Shown in pieces: positions 1-10,383 of a DNA stretch of 64,000 nt. Each line of letters opens with the position of its first letter. The first letter of the stretch is position 1. The position numbers and the translations under genes were made by a program. Source of the DNA: Leptodontidium sp. MPI-SDFR-AT-0119 (Eukaryota; Ascomycota; Leotiomycetes; Helotiales; Leptodontidiaceae). The stretch is taken from contig JAHLEZ010000006.1 of NCBI GenBank assembly GCA_020726505.1, forward strand, positions 1,922,001 to 1,986,000, read 5' to 3'. The notes under the pieces were generated by a model. The model did not search any database and was not told the DNA's origin. It was given only the letters and a program-made list of their open reading frames with translations.

Positions 1-134
1 GAGAGCTGTAAGGATGTGCTTGAGGAAGTGCTTAATGAGCATGTCTGCCGAATAGATGTGAAGGTAACATCTCGAATCTTGGTTGATGCTGCTTCCTCGG
101 TATAGGATGGTGGGCTAGTGTATGAGGAGTCCAT
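1..134 (-). CDS. Possible 5' end of a gene running off the left edge
   Basis: Reading on the minus strand from an ATG at 134, a frame stays open for 44 codons to the window edge. It begins MDSSYTSPPSYTEEA and is rich in Ser and Thr. A TATATA motif lies about 75 nt upstream of this ATG, which supports a real promoter and start. I do not recognise a family, and 44 stop-free codons can occur by chance, so this is tentative. The rest of the gene, if real, lies outside the window. Confidence 0.35.
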   Translation of the reverse strand, partial: MDSSYTSPPSYTEEAASTKIRDVTFTSIRQTCSLSTSSSTSLQL

Positions 135-909
135 GTTGAGTGTTTTTTTTCTGGCAGTGAAGAACGAATTGAGAGATATTCCCAGAACATGGGGTAGGTG
201 TCACGCTGTATATACTTATGTCCTGCTTCGAAACTGAAACTTAAAGTTGCTCAAGTCTAGACTCTGGACTACTATGGAAGTCGAAGGGCCTAAACCCAGC
301 TTCCTTTCCCAAGCTGCGATTACCGAAGAACCGTAGAACAAACCCAACTTCCACAGCCTTACTGGATCGGTCCCAAGTTGGAAGATAATGTGATGTGCTA
401 GAAACGAGCTAGAACCCTCTGTTCACTTGTGGCTTGGCGCTAAGATGGATGGCTCGTCCATAGTGCTTCAATGGTCAGCCTTACCAGGCTTTAAACTTTG
501 GCGATGATCACAAGTAACCACTTCTTAGCCAGCACTCCGTAAACAAAAGAATGGATTTGTGGGAAGAAGATCGGAAATTCGTGGAACTGTCGAACCATTC
601 ACTACTTAATGAATTGCGCCAACTTCGCGGGGGTTCCAGCAGAAACAAAGGATGGGAATGGAGCGCTGACGTCATCCAAAAGCCTTCAGAATTGCCTGTT
701 TAAAACTGTGCTTGTGAGCCCCAGAGAGATTTGGGTCGAGACAGAATCGGAATGCCAGCGGTTCTCGAACAAAGGTTGCAGAGAGTATTCCCAGGATATG
801 CCCAACGCAACTTTCCCCTGTATCTTGTATCCCGTCATTTTGTTATTGCCCAATTCTTCACGATTCCAGACACGTAGCCGACTCCCCCAACCATCCCATT
901 TGTATCTGC
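135..909. other. Intergenic region
   Basis: Between the edge gene and the 3' end of the MARVEL gene. Apart from the TATA candidate I see no coding exon with splice support; a longer open frame at 609-1007 on the plus strand overlaps the last MARVEL exon antisense and is judged a shadow. Confidence 0.5.
209..214 (-). promoter_or_regulatory. TATA-box candidate for the edge gene
   Basis: TATATA read on the minus strand, about 75 nt upstream of the ATG at 134. Position and sequence fit a core promoter; inference only. Confidence 0.3.
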
Positions 910-1513
910 CTAGACCAAAACTCCCTTATCCGCGACCTTTTCCGTACTCGCTCCCGTCGACTCGTATCTCAATCCGAATCTCGAAATTTCGATCCCCAAA
1001 GTCGTAGTCGAGGCCATCCAGACTGCATAACTGAGTGCGCCGAAAACTGCATCAACTTTCGCCGCTGTGCAAATACTGCCCTGGCAGTATTTGAGCTGGC
1101 CAAGGAAAACCGAGAGGGCAATGAATCCGGCGAGATATAAACCCGAAACAAAGCCTTGGAGGCCCAGATTAATGTACTGATTTGAAGCTGTTGTTTGTTA
1201 GCCATGAATCCCACGAGACGTCCCCGTTTCGAGGGGAATCGGGACAAGCAGTGCTTACCCTTCGGTGCGAACCGAGGCGTGAGTTCTAGAAAGAGCAATG
1301 AAAGAATCGAGAAGGAGGAAACGAAGACGTGGAAATTTATTTGTGTGGCGGAATGATATCCTGTTTGATTTTGTATGAATGCGACTTATGGTTTTGTCAG
1401 CGGAGACCGAGAATCCTGCGAGCTTCCGACATACCATAACTCGAAAGTGCAAGCACTACGATAGAAAAGACAGCCTTCAAAATGCGCAGCGGGATGTGGC
1501 ATTTTGGAGTCAT
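910..1513 (-). CDS. MARVEL-domain (Nce102-type) four-helix membrane protein
   Basis: Three exons on the minus strand: 1513-1435, 1360-1259 and 1187-910, giving 152 aa. Introns have GTATGT..CAG and GTAAGC..CAG borders, and the second carries a GGCTAACA branch site. All junction phases agree. The first helix reads ILKAVFSIVVLALSSYG, the second FHVFVSSFSILSLLFLEL and is followed by PRFAP. The third is around LYLAGFIALSVFLG and is followed by a CQGSICTAAKVDAVFGAL stretch leading into the fourth. This order and the C-x4-C loop before AAKVD are typical of fungal MARVEL proteins that sit in the plasma membrane. The role is not known; Nce102-like proteins of this group sense or organise membrane domains. 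The CT-rich minus-strand sequence upstream (about 1555-1650) fits a fungal promoter. Confidence 0.85.
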
Positions 1514-2398
1514 TTTGAAGTGTGGTATAAAGAGAGCCAGCTCTCGGGAAAGAAATGAATAGACGAAGAGGAAGAGGAAGGAAAGACGGGGTATAAGTGA
1601 CGAGACCAGACGAGAATGCAGCTGAGAAAAAAAGAAGAGGAAGATGCACGGGTAGACATATACAAATTCTTTCTTTTGCCAACCAACTAGCATGTTACAT
1701 GAGACGATCCTCCTGTTGCTGCGGAGACGGATAAAGACCCATCGGGCTATATCACTTGCGTAAAGTTTCGAAACGGCAGGGTGCAGGCTTCTAGAGGTGT
1801 CCAAGCTTTTGTTTCCGAAAGAAACATCATGCTCTATTGGTCCCGGGGAGCAGCTGGGGTGGATATTTTGTGCATGATTCTGCCTCGCAGGAAAGCTTCT
1901 TTTGGGTTTTCAGGGTCCCGAAACGGGACGAAGGGTCTGAGTGTTGACGGGATGAGCGTTGTTGATCGGACGACGTCCCTTCTTTCTGGCTGTTCATTTG
2001 TTGCAGTCTTTGGACATCTCTTTGAGGGTGAAATACTTCCACAAGTTGTGACTTCAAGTCAGACAATGAGACTCGAGGCATACCATCGACTTTAGAAGTT
2101 TTGGAGGCCGCCTTAGGAAAGGGGGGAGGGGGGTTTTCTTTTTTTGACAAGTGATGAGTCAATTTGGCAAGCCTGTTGAAGAAAATGGGAATATAGCAAA
2201 TTGTGGACTCTCCGAAGAGCATAGAATAGTTCACTTTCACGTGTCACTTATAGCATCAACAAGAATCAGAGCAACCCGTGCCATTCCTATCCAAACCCCT
2301 CTCAACATATCATCCCAGCCCAACCAGGAGGAAATTCAAGTCGCTCCCGAGCTGTCTTCATTCTCCCTTTCCAGCAACTTCAAAACTAAATTGCTAAT
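1514..2398. other. Intergenic region with CT-rich promoter of the MARVEL gene
   Basis: The plus strand is purine-rich from about 1555 to 1650 (runs of A and G), so the minus strand is pyrimidine-rich just upstream of the MARVEL start, as is common in fungal promoters. Overlapping open frames on both strands near 1780-2240 show no recognisable domain. Confidence 0.5.
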
Positions 2399-2751
2399 CT
2401 ACTTGTTGCAAGCCCCGTTCTGCAAGTATAGGCAATCGGTCAGCAAGTACTTTGGAGACATCATCAACCAGAGGCAGCACTCACGCAGACCTCGAGGCAC
2501 TTGGTCTGGGCCAAAGCCAGAACAGTAGAGCTACAAGTGACGGTACACTAGAAGATGAATGCGTAAGCTGAAGTTGCAAGAGTTTAGTGGTTAAGATATG
2601 CACTCACATCAGCCTTGCAGATGGTGTCACCAACTGTTCGATGAGCAACAGAAATACCGATATCTCTAGCCTCCATCATAGATGCTTCCGTGCCAGACGG
2701 AACTGCTGCGACAGCAGTGAGAAGAAGGGCGAGGACAGTGATGAATTGCAT
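2399..2751 (-). CDS. Small secreted cysteine-rich protein, 75 aa, three exons
   Basis: Exons 2751-2608, 2547-2485 and 2419-2399 on the minus strand encode 75 aa. All exons are in phase 0, with introns GTGAGT..TAG (60 nt) and GTGAGT..CAG (65 nt). The protein starts MQFITVLALLLTAVAAVPSG, a classical signal peptide with likely cleavage after AVAA, followed by a short Glu/Met-containing segment. The mature C-terminus has six cysteines: ICKAD, CTVTC, TKC, LEVC and NGAC. The last exon codes only six residues (NGACNK). A CATAAAAT element lies about 65 nt upstream of the ATG. I recognise no named family. Size, signal peptide and six cysteines fit a secreted effector-like or antimicrobial-type peptide; that role is inference. 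The consistent in-frame splicing of three tiny exons and the even number of cysteines argue against chance. Confidence 0.75.
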
Positions 2752-4063
2752 TTTGAAGGTTGTGTGATAAAGGACGTGAAGATGGAAGTGAAGTGATGAA
2801 AGGTTAGGAGGCGATTTTATGGAATGGGAAAGGTTGTTGAAGGTGAAGAAAATTGATGCTGATGATTAGAAGAGACACCTCTACTGCGAGTGAGGCTATA
2901 TTTTCTTGAACACAAATCTAAGAACATAAGTCAACAAGCTTCATTCATTAGACCTCGCCTCCTCGGCTGTAGTTGAGAAGTGGGGTGAATGTTGTTCGTC
3001 TTGTGAGTTAGTTTCAACCTTGATCCTTCCGGAGAATCTCCAGAACCTCTTCTGGATTTGAGGTTACATTCATGTGGGCCGTTCTCAATCAGGATTCTAC
3101 TTTTATCCACAAGTCTCACAGATTTCTTCAAACATCTCGAAACGGACCATTTGAGTTCTGTCAGGTTTGTCTTTGTTTGATTCTACTTCCTTTATTCATC
3201 GTGATATTGTCCACTACCAGGAAAAGAAAATTTACTGCTTCGTCGGATAACTTTGAAGTGGAGAGAACCTATTTTCAGTTCATTGATCGAGGAGAGGAGG
3301 AGCTATCATACTTCCCCTCTTATTCTTGAAGGATTTAAATAAGACCAGGAGGAGAGGATTAGGCTAAGGAAAATATGGCTCTGCCTCGGTACGATACCCT
3401 GGTCGTTAAAGTAATTCATGGAAGTGATACAGCGCTCCAGGTGCTTCTGAGCCAACCAGCGACATTATTTTCCAAGAGCGAACTAGAGTAGAGTCCGACG
3501 GAAGACTACACATCAGGATACAGCCTTGTAATAAACAGACATAGCCGTCGTACAAATCATATTATATTCTCAAAATATCTGCTAGATTCGGGGTCACACC
3601 CAGATCTCCGAAAACTATGCAGGCCGTCTTGATCTGGCTCAAGAGACGACTTTACCATCACAAAGCACTCTATACGTTTGATACAAGAGACAGATATCCA
3701 AAGATTAGGAACACATTAGCTCGAATACAACGCATGTGCCATGTAGATATTCCCAGCTTTGGCTGCGGGGGTGGCAAGTATCACGAGCTGATAAGCCTCC
3801 AGGGTTGAGCAGCTTCAAGAGTCAGCATGAGGCACAAGGCTAATGTATCGTTTTATCGTCCCATTATCTCAATAAGATGTAGGGCGGAGGTCGGGCAAGC
3901 CCCTGAGCAAAAGATAGGGCGCAGGTGCAAGGCCCCATCTGCCGCTTGTCTCAACAGCACTTATCAGATGTTCGAGATATTTGAAGTGTAGCTAAGCCCC
4001 GCATGTCCTAGAAAGGAAGTCTATATCGCACGTGGGCTTAATTCCAGATTTGGTGGCAGGGTT
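2752..4063. other. Intergenic region
   Basis: Holds the promoter of the secreted peptide gene (near 2752-2900). Short open frames at about 2931-3329 and 3617-3808 show no domain or splice pattern I can support. Composition shifts to AT-rich from about 4060. Confidence 0.5.
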
Positions 4064-4119
4064 GGACCATTAAATTTATTGGGGGGGTTCATTAAATTTA
4101 ATGTTAAAATTAATGGTCC
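4064..4119. repeat. AT-rich inverted repeat beside the hAT element
   Basis: GGACCATTAA at 4064-4073 is matched by TTAATGGTCC at 4110-4119 in opposite orientation, with AT-rich sequence and a run of seven G between. A further copy, TTAATGGTCC, occurs at 7390-7399 on the other side of the transposon. These may be remains of a repeat into which the hAT element inserted. Confidence 0.4.
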
Positions 4120-4124
4120 TTAAG

Positions 4125-4132
4125 TATTAACC
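4125..4132. repeat. Left target-site duplication of hAT element
   Basis: TATTAACC directly left of the left TIR. It matches CATTAACC at 7121-7128 in seven of eight positions; the single difference is a C/T transition, as RIP would cause. Eight bp is the normal duplication length for hAT transposons. Confidence 0.75.
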
Positions 4133-4150
4133 CAGGGCGCCCAATAAGCC
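4133..4150 (+). repeat. Left TIR of hAT element
   Basis: CAGGGCGCCCAATAAGCC. Its partner at 7103-7120, read on the minus strand, is CAGAGCGCCCAATAAGCC: 17 of 18 positions match. Confidence 0.88.
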
Positions 4151-4482
4151 ACCCGACTTATAAGCTAGCCAATCAGCTCGCTGTTTTTCGTTAGTCAGCC
4201 AGCTGAGCCCTAGCCCTAAGTTAATTAGTTGAAAATAACTCAGCTTATCTTTAGCTTATAAGTTAAGGTAGGATTTTTTGACGATTTTAGAGTCATGATT
4301 CCTGAGTTAGTAATACTTAATTAGTGTCTAAATTAACGGTGGGAGGTGCCCACGGAGCGGAAAAACCACCTCTAATAGGCTAAAATTAGGCGGTGAAACT
4401 TAGTAGGATAATAGAGATCCCTTCATTTTACATTACCTACACATACTAACTCTTTAATTCTATTAATATTAGCCTCAAAATC

Positions 4483-6960
4483 ATGTCTTACTATACTTCA
4501 CTTATCGTCGTTAAACGAGCTACCTCTAAAGCTTCCTCTTCACAATCTACTGCCTCCGCTCCTAATATTTTTGGCCGTATAATAGCTGCGCCGAATACTG
4601 AAGCCTCCTTAGCTCTAATTACTTTAACAACACTCCGTAATACTTCACAAAGGCCTCCAGCGATATATAACGATTTATACGACCCTTATAAGCCTAAACG
4701 AGTAGACTTACCTTTATACTACTCACCTTTTGTTAGCGGTTAGCCGTTATTTAATAATAAGGAAGTAGACTTACAGAGATTACTAATAGGCAAGACACTT
4801 ACCCCCGTATAAAAGAAGGCATTAAAGTCTTAGGTTTAAGAGTTAGGATATAGATTAGTTCAACTTACACACCCCAAAAAGCACTAGTTTTGGCTATGTA
4901 AACGCTATAAGTTTAAGGAAAGTCATTAGAGTGTTCTGTGCTTAAACTAATAATACTAGGTTATTATGACTTACGGTTTTCTAGGCACAAGGAATACGTC
5001 TTTAATAATAACAGCCTTAAGAACGCCAAGAAGTACTTACTAACAGTCTATTTCTTGAATTCTAGGGGAGATATATAGCGAATAGAGGCTACAAATCAAC
5101 TTACATAGCCCTCTAGATTCATAGGTAATAATCCCCTTAAAGTCATCCCCTTTCGACAAAAGGAATTCAAGAACGCCTTCTTAAAATGGGCTATCTTAGA
5201 TAATATAAAAGCACGAAAAGTAGCGTCTAAAAACCTCAAAAACATATTCCGGATCGTTAATCAAGAAGTTATTAACGCTCTCCCTAATTCTGATTCGACT
5301 GTGGCCTCTTAAATTAAAGATATGTTTTAGTATTTTAAACTACAAGTTATCGTAGAAGTTTAAATAACACTCTCTAGAATCTCTATCACTTTTAATAGCT
5401 AAAGGTCTAAGAGAGAGAAAATTAGCGTTATTACTATAGTCTTTCACTTTATTAATACTAAAGGAGAGAACGTTACACGCTTAATAGGCTTACTAGAGCT
5501 TCTAAACTATAGAAAAACAGGAATTAGTATATATTTAACTCTTAAAAAGTATTTAAACGCTAACTACTAATAGAGCAAGCCTTAGTTATTCTCCCACTTT
5601 TGACGCGCTTCGGTATCACCTCTTCTAACCTTAGTTATTTCGTCCTCGACAACGCGCCTAATAACGATACTACACTCGTAGAGCTTACGAAGACGCTCAA
5701 ATTCGACCCTAAACAACGAAGATTACAGTATATAAGACATATCCTTAACCTCGTCGTAAAGGCATACTTATTTAGCCAAGACAGCGCAAGCTTTGAGACT
5801 GACTATAAGGCTATAAGAGCTCTAGCACGACGACAACTATAAAGGGACCGCGGAGAGCTCAGAAAACTTCATAACTTAGTAGCATATATTATAGCGTCAA
5901 GGAAACGTTCTAAGCTATTTGAGAGCCTATAAAAGACATATAATAAGGGGAGAGTAGTAGACCGAAGTTTAAAGCTCGTGCTAGACGGAGGCATACGCTA
6001 GAACGCCTTATATACTATAGTCACGCGCGCTATACTCCTCCGCGAAGCTCTCGACTACTACGTCACAAAGCTGAGAGTATCTAAAGACGCGTTTAATATA
6101 AAGACGTACGAGAAAGACTACTTGAACGACGCTAAATAGTCTACCTTAGAGCTTATCTCTCGACAGCTAGAACCGCTCTTTCTTCTTACTAAATCACTCG
6201 AAGGTAACACAAAGCTGAGGGAAGGAGCAAGTAAGCCATCTCATAGTGCTTTCTAGGAGGTATTACCTGTATTTGAAAGTCTACTACGACACTTTGAGGC
6301 GCTAAAGTGTCAGGCGGCTAATAACGCCTTTAACGAATATATTCAGTCCTCAATCACCTTAGCTTAGGGTAAGGCAAAAGAATACTACGGTAAGACTGAC
6401 CTCTTTGTTACGTGGCAAGCCTCTCTAGTTCTTTACCCTCGCTAGAAGTGGCAGTACTTCGACGAGAAGTGGATAAGTAGAGAGAAGGTCTATCTTACTC
6501 GAAGCAAGAAGGCTCTTAAAGATCTCTAAGAGAAACAATATAAATTAGAGCCTATAGTACGGCAAGAATCAGTTACGCTAGAGCCTCTAGAGCGAATCGA
6601 TTACTTAGAGGCAATACTAAATAGGCTAACACTAAGTAGTGCTACACCTGCAGTACGATCTTTAAGTCGAAGAGATTAGTTAGCACAGTATCTTAATAAG
6701 CCTAATTGCGATACTCCGCTATTTTAATACTAGAGACTCAAATAGGCTCAGTGGCCACAGCTTGCTCAGATAGCTTTTGACTTTCTAGCCGTACCTGCCA
6801 TGAGCTTAGAGTGTGAGCGTGTTTTTTCGTCTTGCTCGAAGTAGACAACACAGGAGGTTTCTAATTTATTAGGGGAGATACTTTAGCGTAGGGAGTGTTT
6901 AAAGAACTAGGAGCGTAGAGGTACTATTTAGTTGTTGTCTTACTATAACGTAGTTTAGTT
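4483..6960 (+). pseudogene. hAT transposase pseudogene
   Basis: An initial open frame (4483-4743) begins MSYYTSLIVV. Later homologous segments lie around 5600-5840, 6060-6490 and 6750-6960. The middle contains LEPLFLLTKSLEGN and EYIQSSITLA; tags at about 6251, 6362 and 6439 interrupt it at positions where Trp is expected (before EVLPVFE, before GKAKEYY and before KWQYF). The end has FDFLAVPAMSLECERVFSS, the hallmark hAT dimerisation motif, followed by a TAG at 6842-6844 where family members have Trp in 'SKWT'. TGG to TAG and CAA to TAA changes throughout fit RIP. No functional product is possible. Confidence 0.85.
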
Positions 6961-7102
6961 AGGAATATGATTTTTTACAGCTTGATTTTTTACCCGTACA
7001 GCTTATAAGCAGCTTATAAGTTAATCAATTAAGTCAGCCAGCTAGCAATTTACACGTAAGTCAGTCAGTTGGAGAAATGGCTCAGCTGATGACTGACTGA
7101 TT

Positions 7103-7120
7103 GGCTTATTGGGCGCTCTG
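7103..7120 (-). repeat. Right TIR of hAT element
   Basis: Inverted match of the left TIR with one mismatch (A instead of G at the fourth base). Confidence 0.88.
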
Positions 7121-7128
7121 CATTAACC
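7121..7128. repeat. Right target-site duplication of hAT element
   Basis: CATTAACC, seven of eight identical to the left copy TATTAACC. Confidence 0.75.
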
Positions 7129-8103
7129 GTTAATTTAATGCCAAGACTAGCCGCTAAACCCTTAGACCTTAGTTTTTTTTAAAGGATCTACTTGTATTTA
7201 ATTTTAACTTAATAATAAATTTAAAAATAGAAATAGAAATATAAAAAAGGTTAAGAAAGTATATTATTTATAATACTTGATAAACTTAAGTTATTCGAAG
7301 ATTTTTCAACGATTTATGCCTCTTATTACTTACTTTTAATCATCCTAAAATAAGACTATTATCTCAAAGTAGTCTAGCGTATTCCTGAATTAATGGTCCC
7401 TCAAGCTTTAATAATTAATGGAAAGCCTGGCGTTAATTCCTTAATTCCTTCATTAACTTTTGCCCTTTCCTAGTTGTGTGATCACCGACCAGAAACGGTA
7501 TGCCGGCGATCGGCCATATTTCAGCCCCAGACCTGCTCATTACCAAAAACGCTTTTGAGATCCAGACAAGCATTTGACTAGATTTTCTGCGAATTATTCT
7601 CCGATCACTCTGATACTGCTGGTGGATTCCTTCCAGATCTGACACCGGTTAATCACACAACACTCGCTTATTTTGGACACTCAGAAACGGCGCTGCGGGC
7701 TCAGCGCTTAGCCTCGACTGGTGTGGATTGTCCTATGACAAAATTGAGGTCTAAAACTATTGTCGATAGTCCCATTCGAAGATCAGGATCCTGCAAAAGA
7801 TCCCATAGAGTTCCATCCGGACTAACGCGGAAACATGTAATGGGAAATCCCAAACAATGGATAAAGAAAACATGAAGCTTAGAAGGATAAAATTTAAATC
7901 CTCATTTGGGTGAGTAGTAAAGCCGACGAGCTCCTGCGAGGGCTTGAGAAACGGAAGTTGAGAGCTGGCTCAGGATCAGTGGCGGCAATGGCTGGAGCCT
8001 CTTATAGATACAAATTGAATCTGGAAATTCTCATCAAATTTATCTGAACTGGAACGCTTTCACAAAGTTTGGCCAACCAAAACTGCCTAGAATTAATCAA
8101 CCG
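7129..8103. other. AT-rich flank and intergenic region
   Basis: AT-rich, low-complexity sequence to about 7450, probably part of the repeat hosting the hAT element, then sequence of normal composition leading into the isocitrate-lyase pseudogene. A minus-strand frame at 7433-7645 shows no recognisable domain. Confidence 0.5.
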
Positions 8104-9823
8104 TTGGATGATGAGCAAGCTGAGTTTGATCTGAGAGTGAAGCAGATCGAAGAGCGGTGGAGCACTCCCAGACAAGCTCACATCGAAAGGTCAACTTGCC
8201 AAGTCTCATACATATCTTGCAACTGCTGGCGTTAGTGGTCAACATAGACCATATTCTGCTTCAAGAATAGCCTCTCTGAGAGGCCTTCTTCCACAAAAGT
8301 ATGCCTTAAACGAGATGGGAATGAAGCTATGGAACCTCCTCAACGAGCATTGAGTCAACGGTACGAACGAGATGACTTTTGGGGTAACGGATCCAATCAT
8401 TGCTTTACAAATGGCAAAGCATCAACAGACTCTCTATGTTTCAAGGGCTCTTGGCGGCTTCTCGGAAGTTTCTGAGCCTGGGATGGATTGTTGTGATTAT
8501 CCGGTGGACGCTGTCCCAAAGGTGTTGGATGAGATCTTCAAGTCGCAGATGTGGCACAGTCAAAGACAAAATCACTACAGTACGTCTAGCTCCCCGATAT
8601 GACGGAGCGATGCTAATTTACTACCCATAGGGATGCTGCAGCCAAATGAGCCCCGTGGCGAGCTTCTAATTGTCGCAGTTGGTGATATGGGCTTTGGAGG
8701 GCTGACTTCCACAATTAAGATGACCAAGCTGTTTGTCGAAGCTGGTGTTGCCATGTTCCATTTGGATGACTTAGCGATCGGAAAGAAGAAGCTCACTGTT
8801 GGGCAAGGACGTACCGTCGTACCCACCAGTGAGTACTTGGATCGCTTGACGGCGGCACGGATGCAGATTGATATAATGGGGTGAGCAGTTGCTTGGTCTT
8901 GTTCCAATCATGATACTGATGCTTTCCAGTGCTGGTACCATGTTGTTGTGTCATTGTGACGTCGACCACTCCGAATTCATCACAGACGTGATCGATATTC
9001 GAGACCACAAGTACGTTCGAGGAGCCACCATCAAAGTCACGAGTCTGCAAGAGACATTGAAGGGAGCAGCGGAGGCTGGATCTCCTAACCTTCTCGCTGT
9101 CCGTGCAGAATGGATCAAGAACACCAAGCTGCTCGCTTTCGACGAAGCTGTGAAAGAGATTGCGACCGAAGATGAATACACTGCATATACCTCCAAGATC
9201 GGTAACGGAATCAAGTCCCTCAAATATCGACGTGCCGCAGCGAAGGGGGCCGTATCCAAAGATATCTTCTTCTACTGGGATTTGCCACGCTCGCGTGAGG
9301 GCCAATTCTTCTGCAGGTCTTGCGTGGAGGGCATTGTCGAGCATGCCATTCTTGCAGCTCCTCTTGGAGATGTCGTCTGGGCCAGGGTGGACATGCCAAA
9401 CTGGAATGACCTTGTTTCATTCCACACCGAAGTGCGGAAGGTATTCCCAAAGCGTCTTTTCGCTTTTGGGTACACTGGAGATTATGACTACAGTAAAGCT
9501 GACTTCACTCCTGAAGCCACCAAGTCATTCCCATCCCATTTAGCTAAGATGGGCGTTGCATAGCAAGTGCAGCCAATCTGGCCACTCCAAGGCCTCAACT
9601 ATCAGACCGAGAAGTTCGCGAAATTGTGGAAGGAACGTGGAGGTATCGAGGGATATGTCGAGGAGATCCAGACGCCAGCTTTGGCTACGAAATCTATGAC
9701 AAATGGATTTGAGAAGCCTAGCTACTCGGGTTCATATCTGTGCGATGCGTTTTGGGACACTGTTGCTGTTCGAGACACTGGTGAAGGGACCGGTGGGAAG
9801 ATAAGCGAGAAGAGGATTCGTTG
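8104..9823 (+). pseudogene. Isocitrate/2-methylisocitrate lyase family pseudogene
   Basis: Homology runs in order from DDEQAEFDLRV near 8110, through NEMGMKLWNLLNEH, the ALQMAKHQQTLYVS segment and DYPVDAVPKVLDEIF, to the C-terminal QVQPIWPLQGLN and GFEKPSYSGSY segments. Two family-like introns remain (8580-8630 and 8881-8929). Defects are visible: a frame change near 8195, a TGA at 8351-8353 between NEH and VNGTNEMTFG, and a TAG at 9561-9563 where QVQPIW is normally preceded by Trp. The active-site KKCGH motif reads KKLTV, so the catalytic Cys and His are absent. The usual ADxDTGxGG reads AVGDMGFGG. The intact family cleaves (methyl)isocitrate to succinate plus glyoxylate or pyruvate. Whether it first became a non-catalytic paralogue and then decayed cannot be told from one sequence. 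Confidence 0.85.
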
Positions 9824-10383
9824 AATTAGGTCGGTGGACAAAATTCATTAGATTCCCGACGACTTTATAATAAACATAATTTTGTTTAGCTTTCCTGCGA
9901 CTTTGACATTCTTCACTGCTTGATAAATCGGGCACAACCTTAGCATTTCAAGGTTGCGTTGCAAAGCAGCCACACTGAAGCTTCCACGTGCCCGTTGAAT
10001 CACGTGTAAACACGGAGTGCAGTCAGGCTTGTTCTTTTCCAATACGCTGCTTTGAATATTCATCGGTCTAGATGCCGATTTACGGCTCATGACTTGGGAG
10101 TCATCTCAAGTGTTCAAACCATTCATTCCCAAGATATCCAGACAGCCCGCACCCGCGCTTATCTTCAACTCGCTTATTTATCAACAGCCCAATCCCAATT
10201 TCAAGAGTGGGTGGTGTGGGTCAGAGATAGTGGTGCTCAGGCTGTGACCACCAACTCATCGCCGCTCATCGGCCTCGCTTTCTTAATATGAAGATTTCTC
10301 ATAAGGAATCAGGACCAAGTGGCCCTATCCCCAGTTCTCATCTCCCAGATCAGATACCATACCTGTCTCCGACGTTATAAAGA
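9824..10383. other. Intergenic region, promoter of the amidotransferase gene
   Basis: No coding evidence. A 79-codon open frame at 10052-10291 has no recognised domain and ends 93 nt before the amidotransferase start. Confidence 0.5.

Larger units (their letters stand above)
4133..7120 (+). mobile_element. hAT-family DNA transposon, full length, RIP-inactivated
   Basis: A 2988-bp element bounded by 18-bp terminal inverted repeats with one mismatch and flanked by an 8-bp duplication. Just inside both ends are further short repeats such as CTTATAAG and GTCAGCCAGCT, typical of subterminal transposase-binding arrays. The inside is AT- and TpA-rich and codes a transposase remnant full of TAG/TAA codons where Trp or Gln is expected. 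The structure is complete end to end, so it could once have moved as an autonomous copy; now it cannot encode a transposase. Family assignment rests on the C-terminal dimerisation motif, the TIR form and the 8-bp duplication. Confidence 0.88.

Noticed and set aside
609..1007. 132-codon plus-strand open frame
   Set aside because: Overlaps the last exon of the well-supported MARVEL gene antisense, with no domain; a shadow.
1397..1804. 135-codon minus-strand frame taken as one gene
   Set aside because: Only its end matches the MARVEL first exon; the upstream part is the CT-rich promoter and lacks domain support.
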